Assembly: GCA_046496815.1 (NCBI GenBank)
Contig: JAWOGN010000132.1
Coordinates: 1 to 6,373 of the forward strand
Source of the DNA: JAWOGN01 sp046496815
GTDB taxonomy: Bacteria > Desulfobacterota > DSM-4660 > Desulfatiglandales > Desulfatiglandaceae
Direction: 5' to 3'
Length of the DNA: 6,373 bases
A program made the position numbers and the translations under genes. The notes under the pieces are model-generated. The model saw only the letters and a list, made by a program, of their open reading frames with translations. It made no database searches and was not told where the DNA came from. Positions 4,867-6,373 of the stretch are shown in pieces; the stretch's first letter is position 1, and each line of letters opens with the position of its first letter.

Positions 4867-6373
4867 ATGACAAAGTGGTTCAAGTGGAAAAGCGCGCGGG
4901 TATGGATTCTATTGTTTTTATGTGCCGCTGTCGGTTTCGGCCCGGATAGCGCCGGCGCCGGGCAAAAAGCAGCCACCCGCCTGGATTTCATCCGCACCAC
5001 ATCAAAGGAAAACCATCTGGTCATTCATTTTGAAGCAGACGGAGCCATTAAAGATTACAAAGCCTCTACCAAGGAGGACCCCCCACGGATTGTTTTTGAT
5101 CTCTACGGCATCGAAACCAAACGTGAAGGCCTCCAAAAAGTGACGGTCGAGGACGTGCACGCCCGCGGCATCCGCTATCAAGGATTCATTGACAAGGTGC
5201 GCGTAGTGGTGGACACCGAGACGCAATATCTGGAACAATACAAGGTCACGGAGGTGGACGGCGGATTACAGGTTCGCATCGGGGATGCATCCGTAACGCA
5301 AGCTGAAAAAGCGCCGGCATCCGCTGCGACCCCGATGGAAGAGCCGAGGGCCGCGGAGCCGGTCGATCAGGGCCAAACGCCTGTAACCCACTTTGAGTCG
5401 ATCCAAACCGAATCGAAGGAAACCTATCTGGATGTTCATTTGAAGGCAGACGGTCCCATCAAAAAATATAAGGTGTTTAGCTATGATGACCCGGCTACCA
5501 TCGTGATTGACCTCTTTGGGGTCAGGGACCGGCTAAAAGGGCCGCACAAACTGCCGCTTGAGGACAGGCACGCCCGCAGGGTTCGCTATGGCGTGCACCC
5601 GGATAAGGTGCGGGTGGTGTTGGACACCGAGACGCAATATCTGAAGCAATACCAGGTCATGGCGGTGGACGGCGGATTGCAGGTTCGCATCGGGGATGCA
5701 TCGGGAACGCAATCCCAAGAAGCCCCGGCACCCGCTGCAAGTCCGGCGGCGGTCAAAAGAGCCGCTGTTGCGGCGAAAGATGGTCAAACACCGACGACAG
5801 CGTCGGAGCGGATTCCTACCAGGTCGCAAAAACCTGCAGCACCCACCTTTACCACTGAAGCGAATACAATGGACAACAAAACCGATTCCAGGGAACAGCC
5901 GGTGGTGGCACCAAAACTTCGGGCGGCACCCGCATCGTCTTCCAGAACCCCCCCAACCGATGCGGGAGCGCTTCAAGAGCCGGATACCGACGCTTTGATC
6001 GAGCTTTTGATGCAAAAGGGCGTGATTTCAGAGCAGGAAGCCGACAAGTTGAAGAAGAAGGCCCCGATACCGAGGCCGTCGACTCTGGGAGAGGAACCGG
6101 TTATTTATATTGTCCCGGACGTTCCAGACGCTCAAAAGCAAAAAATCGTCAAAGAGATTGCCGACCAAAGCAGGGAGGATATCCAACGGATCGAGCAAAA
6201 AACCACGACCCGATCGGAAGACATCCTGCAGCGGCAACGGGTGACGGAACGGGATGTGGAGGAATTGGAGCGCAAGATCTCCGATATCGATAAAAAGACG
6301 TTTAAATCCGAATGGGCGCAGCGCATTCGATTCGGTGGCGATATCCGCCTTCGATATGAAAGAATTGGTTATG
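4867..6373 (+). CDS. Tandem AMIN-domain protein with start of a porin-like beta barrel, 3'-truncated
   Basis: Probable outer-membrane protein anchored to envelope glycan; 502 residues are seen and the frame runs off the right edge without a stop. The ATG at 4867 has GGAG seven bases upstream, and an in-frame TAG at 4849 limits extension. A signal peptide spans about 1-31 (hydrophobic VWILLFLCAAVGFG, then AGAG); C19 lacks a proper lipobox. AMIN domain 1 is about 37-140 and AMIN domain 2 about 174-277, sharing DTETQYL and VDGGLQVRIGDAS. AMIN domains in AmiC and PilQ direct envelope localisation and are thought to bind peptidoglycan. A disordered Ala/Pro/Thr linker covers about 278-371. Residues 372-399 (DALIELLMQKGVISEQEADKL) form a short helical motif often found ahead of 'putative porin' barrels. 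A charged coiled coil spans about 423-479. WAQRIRFGGDIRLRYERIGY (483-502) looks like the first barrel strand. It lies downstream of the Ton genes and may be their outer-membrane client. The barrel is inferred from its first strand only. Confidence 0.85.
   Translation, partial: MTKWFKWKSARVWILLFLCAAVGFGPDSAGAGQKAATRLDFIRTTSKENHLVIHFEADGAIKDYKASTKEDPPRIVFDLYGIETKREGLQKVTVEDVHARGIRYQGFIDKVRVVVDTETQYLEQYKVTEVDGGLQVRIGDASVTQAEKAPASAATPMEEPRAAEPVDQGQTPVTHFESIQTESKETYLDVHLKADGPIKKYKVFSYDDPATIVIDLFGVRDRLKGPHKLPLEDRHARRVRYGVHPDKVRVVLDTETQYLKQYQVMAVDGGLQVRIGDASGTQSQEAPAPAASPAAVKRAAVAAKDGQTPTTASERIPTRSQKPAAPTFTTEANTMDNKTDSREQPVVAPKLRAAPASSSRTPPTDAGALQEPDTDALIELLMQKGVISEQEADKLKKKAPIPRPSTLGEEPVIYIVPDVPDAQKQKIVKEIADQSREDIQRIEQKTTTRSEDILQRQRVTERDVEELERKISDIDKKTFKSEWAQRIRFGGDIRLRYERIGY
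5191..5301 (+). repeat. Intragenic direct repeat, copy 1 (end of AMIN domain 1)
   Basis: This 111-bp stretch matches 5602-5712 at an offset of 411 bases (137 codons), with 12 differences by my count (about 89% identity). It encodes the last part of the first AMIN domain, from DKVRVVVDTETQYL to IGDASVTQ. The rest of the two domains aligns as protein but much less as DNA. Confidence 0.85.
5602..5712 (+). repeat. Intragenic direct repeat, copy 2 (end of AMIN domain 2)
   Basis: Second copy of the unit at 5191-5301, in the same reading frame, encoding DKVRVVLDTETQYL to IGDASGTQ of the second AMIN domain. Identical runs such as GACACCGAGACGCAATATCTG and GGTTCGCATCGGGGATGCATC point to recent duplication or gene conversion of this part only. 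Confidence 0.85.

Noticed and set aside
4922..4925. Lipoprotein reading of the AMIN-porin signal peptide through Cys19
   Set aside because: The residues before the cysteine are L-F-L, which lack the small residue at -1 required for a lipobox; an ordinary signal peptidase I site near AGAG fits better.
5533..6015. A 160-codon open frame on the minus strand
   Set aside because: It lies opposite the second AMIN domain and linker of the continuous + strand frame; its Arg/Cys-rich sequence has no family features.

Overview
The window reads as chromosomal DNA from a Gram-negative bacterium with an outer membrane. All recognisable genes lie on the + strand and encode cell-envelope proteins. The style (moderate GC, a DUF2341-ExbB fusion, a dispersed hairpin repeat of a kind I associate with Desulfobacterales-type genomes) suggests a sulfate-reducing 'deltaproteobacterial' relative. 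That placement is an inference.

Layout. 2-1426: the 3' part of a TpsB/ShlB/FhaC-family outer-membrane transporter, cut by the left window edge. 1427-1737: a 311-base gap holding a 119-bp MITE-like repeat with perfect 13-bp terminal inverted repeats and, just before the next gene, a possible 18-codon leader ORF. 1738-3588: a secreted/periplasmic DUF2341 + LamG-like module fused to a complete MotA/TolQ/ExbB proton channel. 3569-3976: ExbD, overlapping the previous gene by 20 bases. 4008-4703: a TonB-like energy transducer whose ribosome binding site lies in a small hairpin. 4867 to the right edge: a large protein with a signal peptide, two AMIN domains (an internal duplication), a long Pro/Ala linker, a short helical motif, a coiled coil and the beginning of what looks like a porin-type beta barrel. 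This last gene has no stop in the window.

How they may work together. The ExbB fusion, ExbD and TonB proteins form a full inner-membrane Ton motor that would use the proton-motive force to act on an outer-membrane partner. The two outer-membrane candidates flank it: the TpsB transporter upstream and the AMIN-porin downstream. The unusual part is that the ExbB subunit carries a predicted lectin-like periplasmic domain, while the outer-membrane partner carries predicted envelope-glycan-binding AMIN domains. A dedicated Ton system serving two-partner secretion or an AMIN-porin is the most interesting hypothesis here. The sequence shows the linkage but not the function. No TpsA exoprotein, RNA gene, CRISPR array or transposase is visible.
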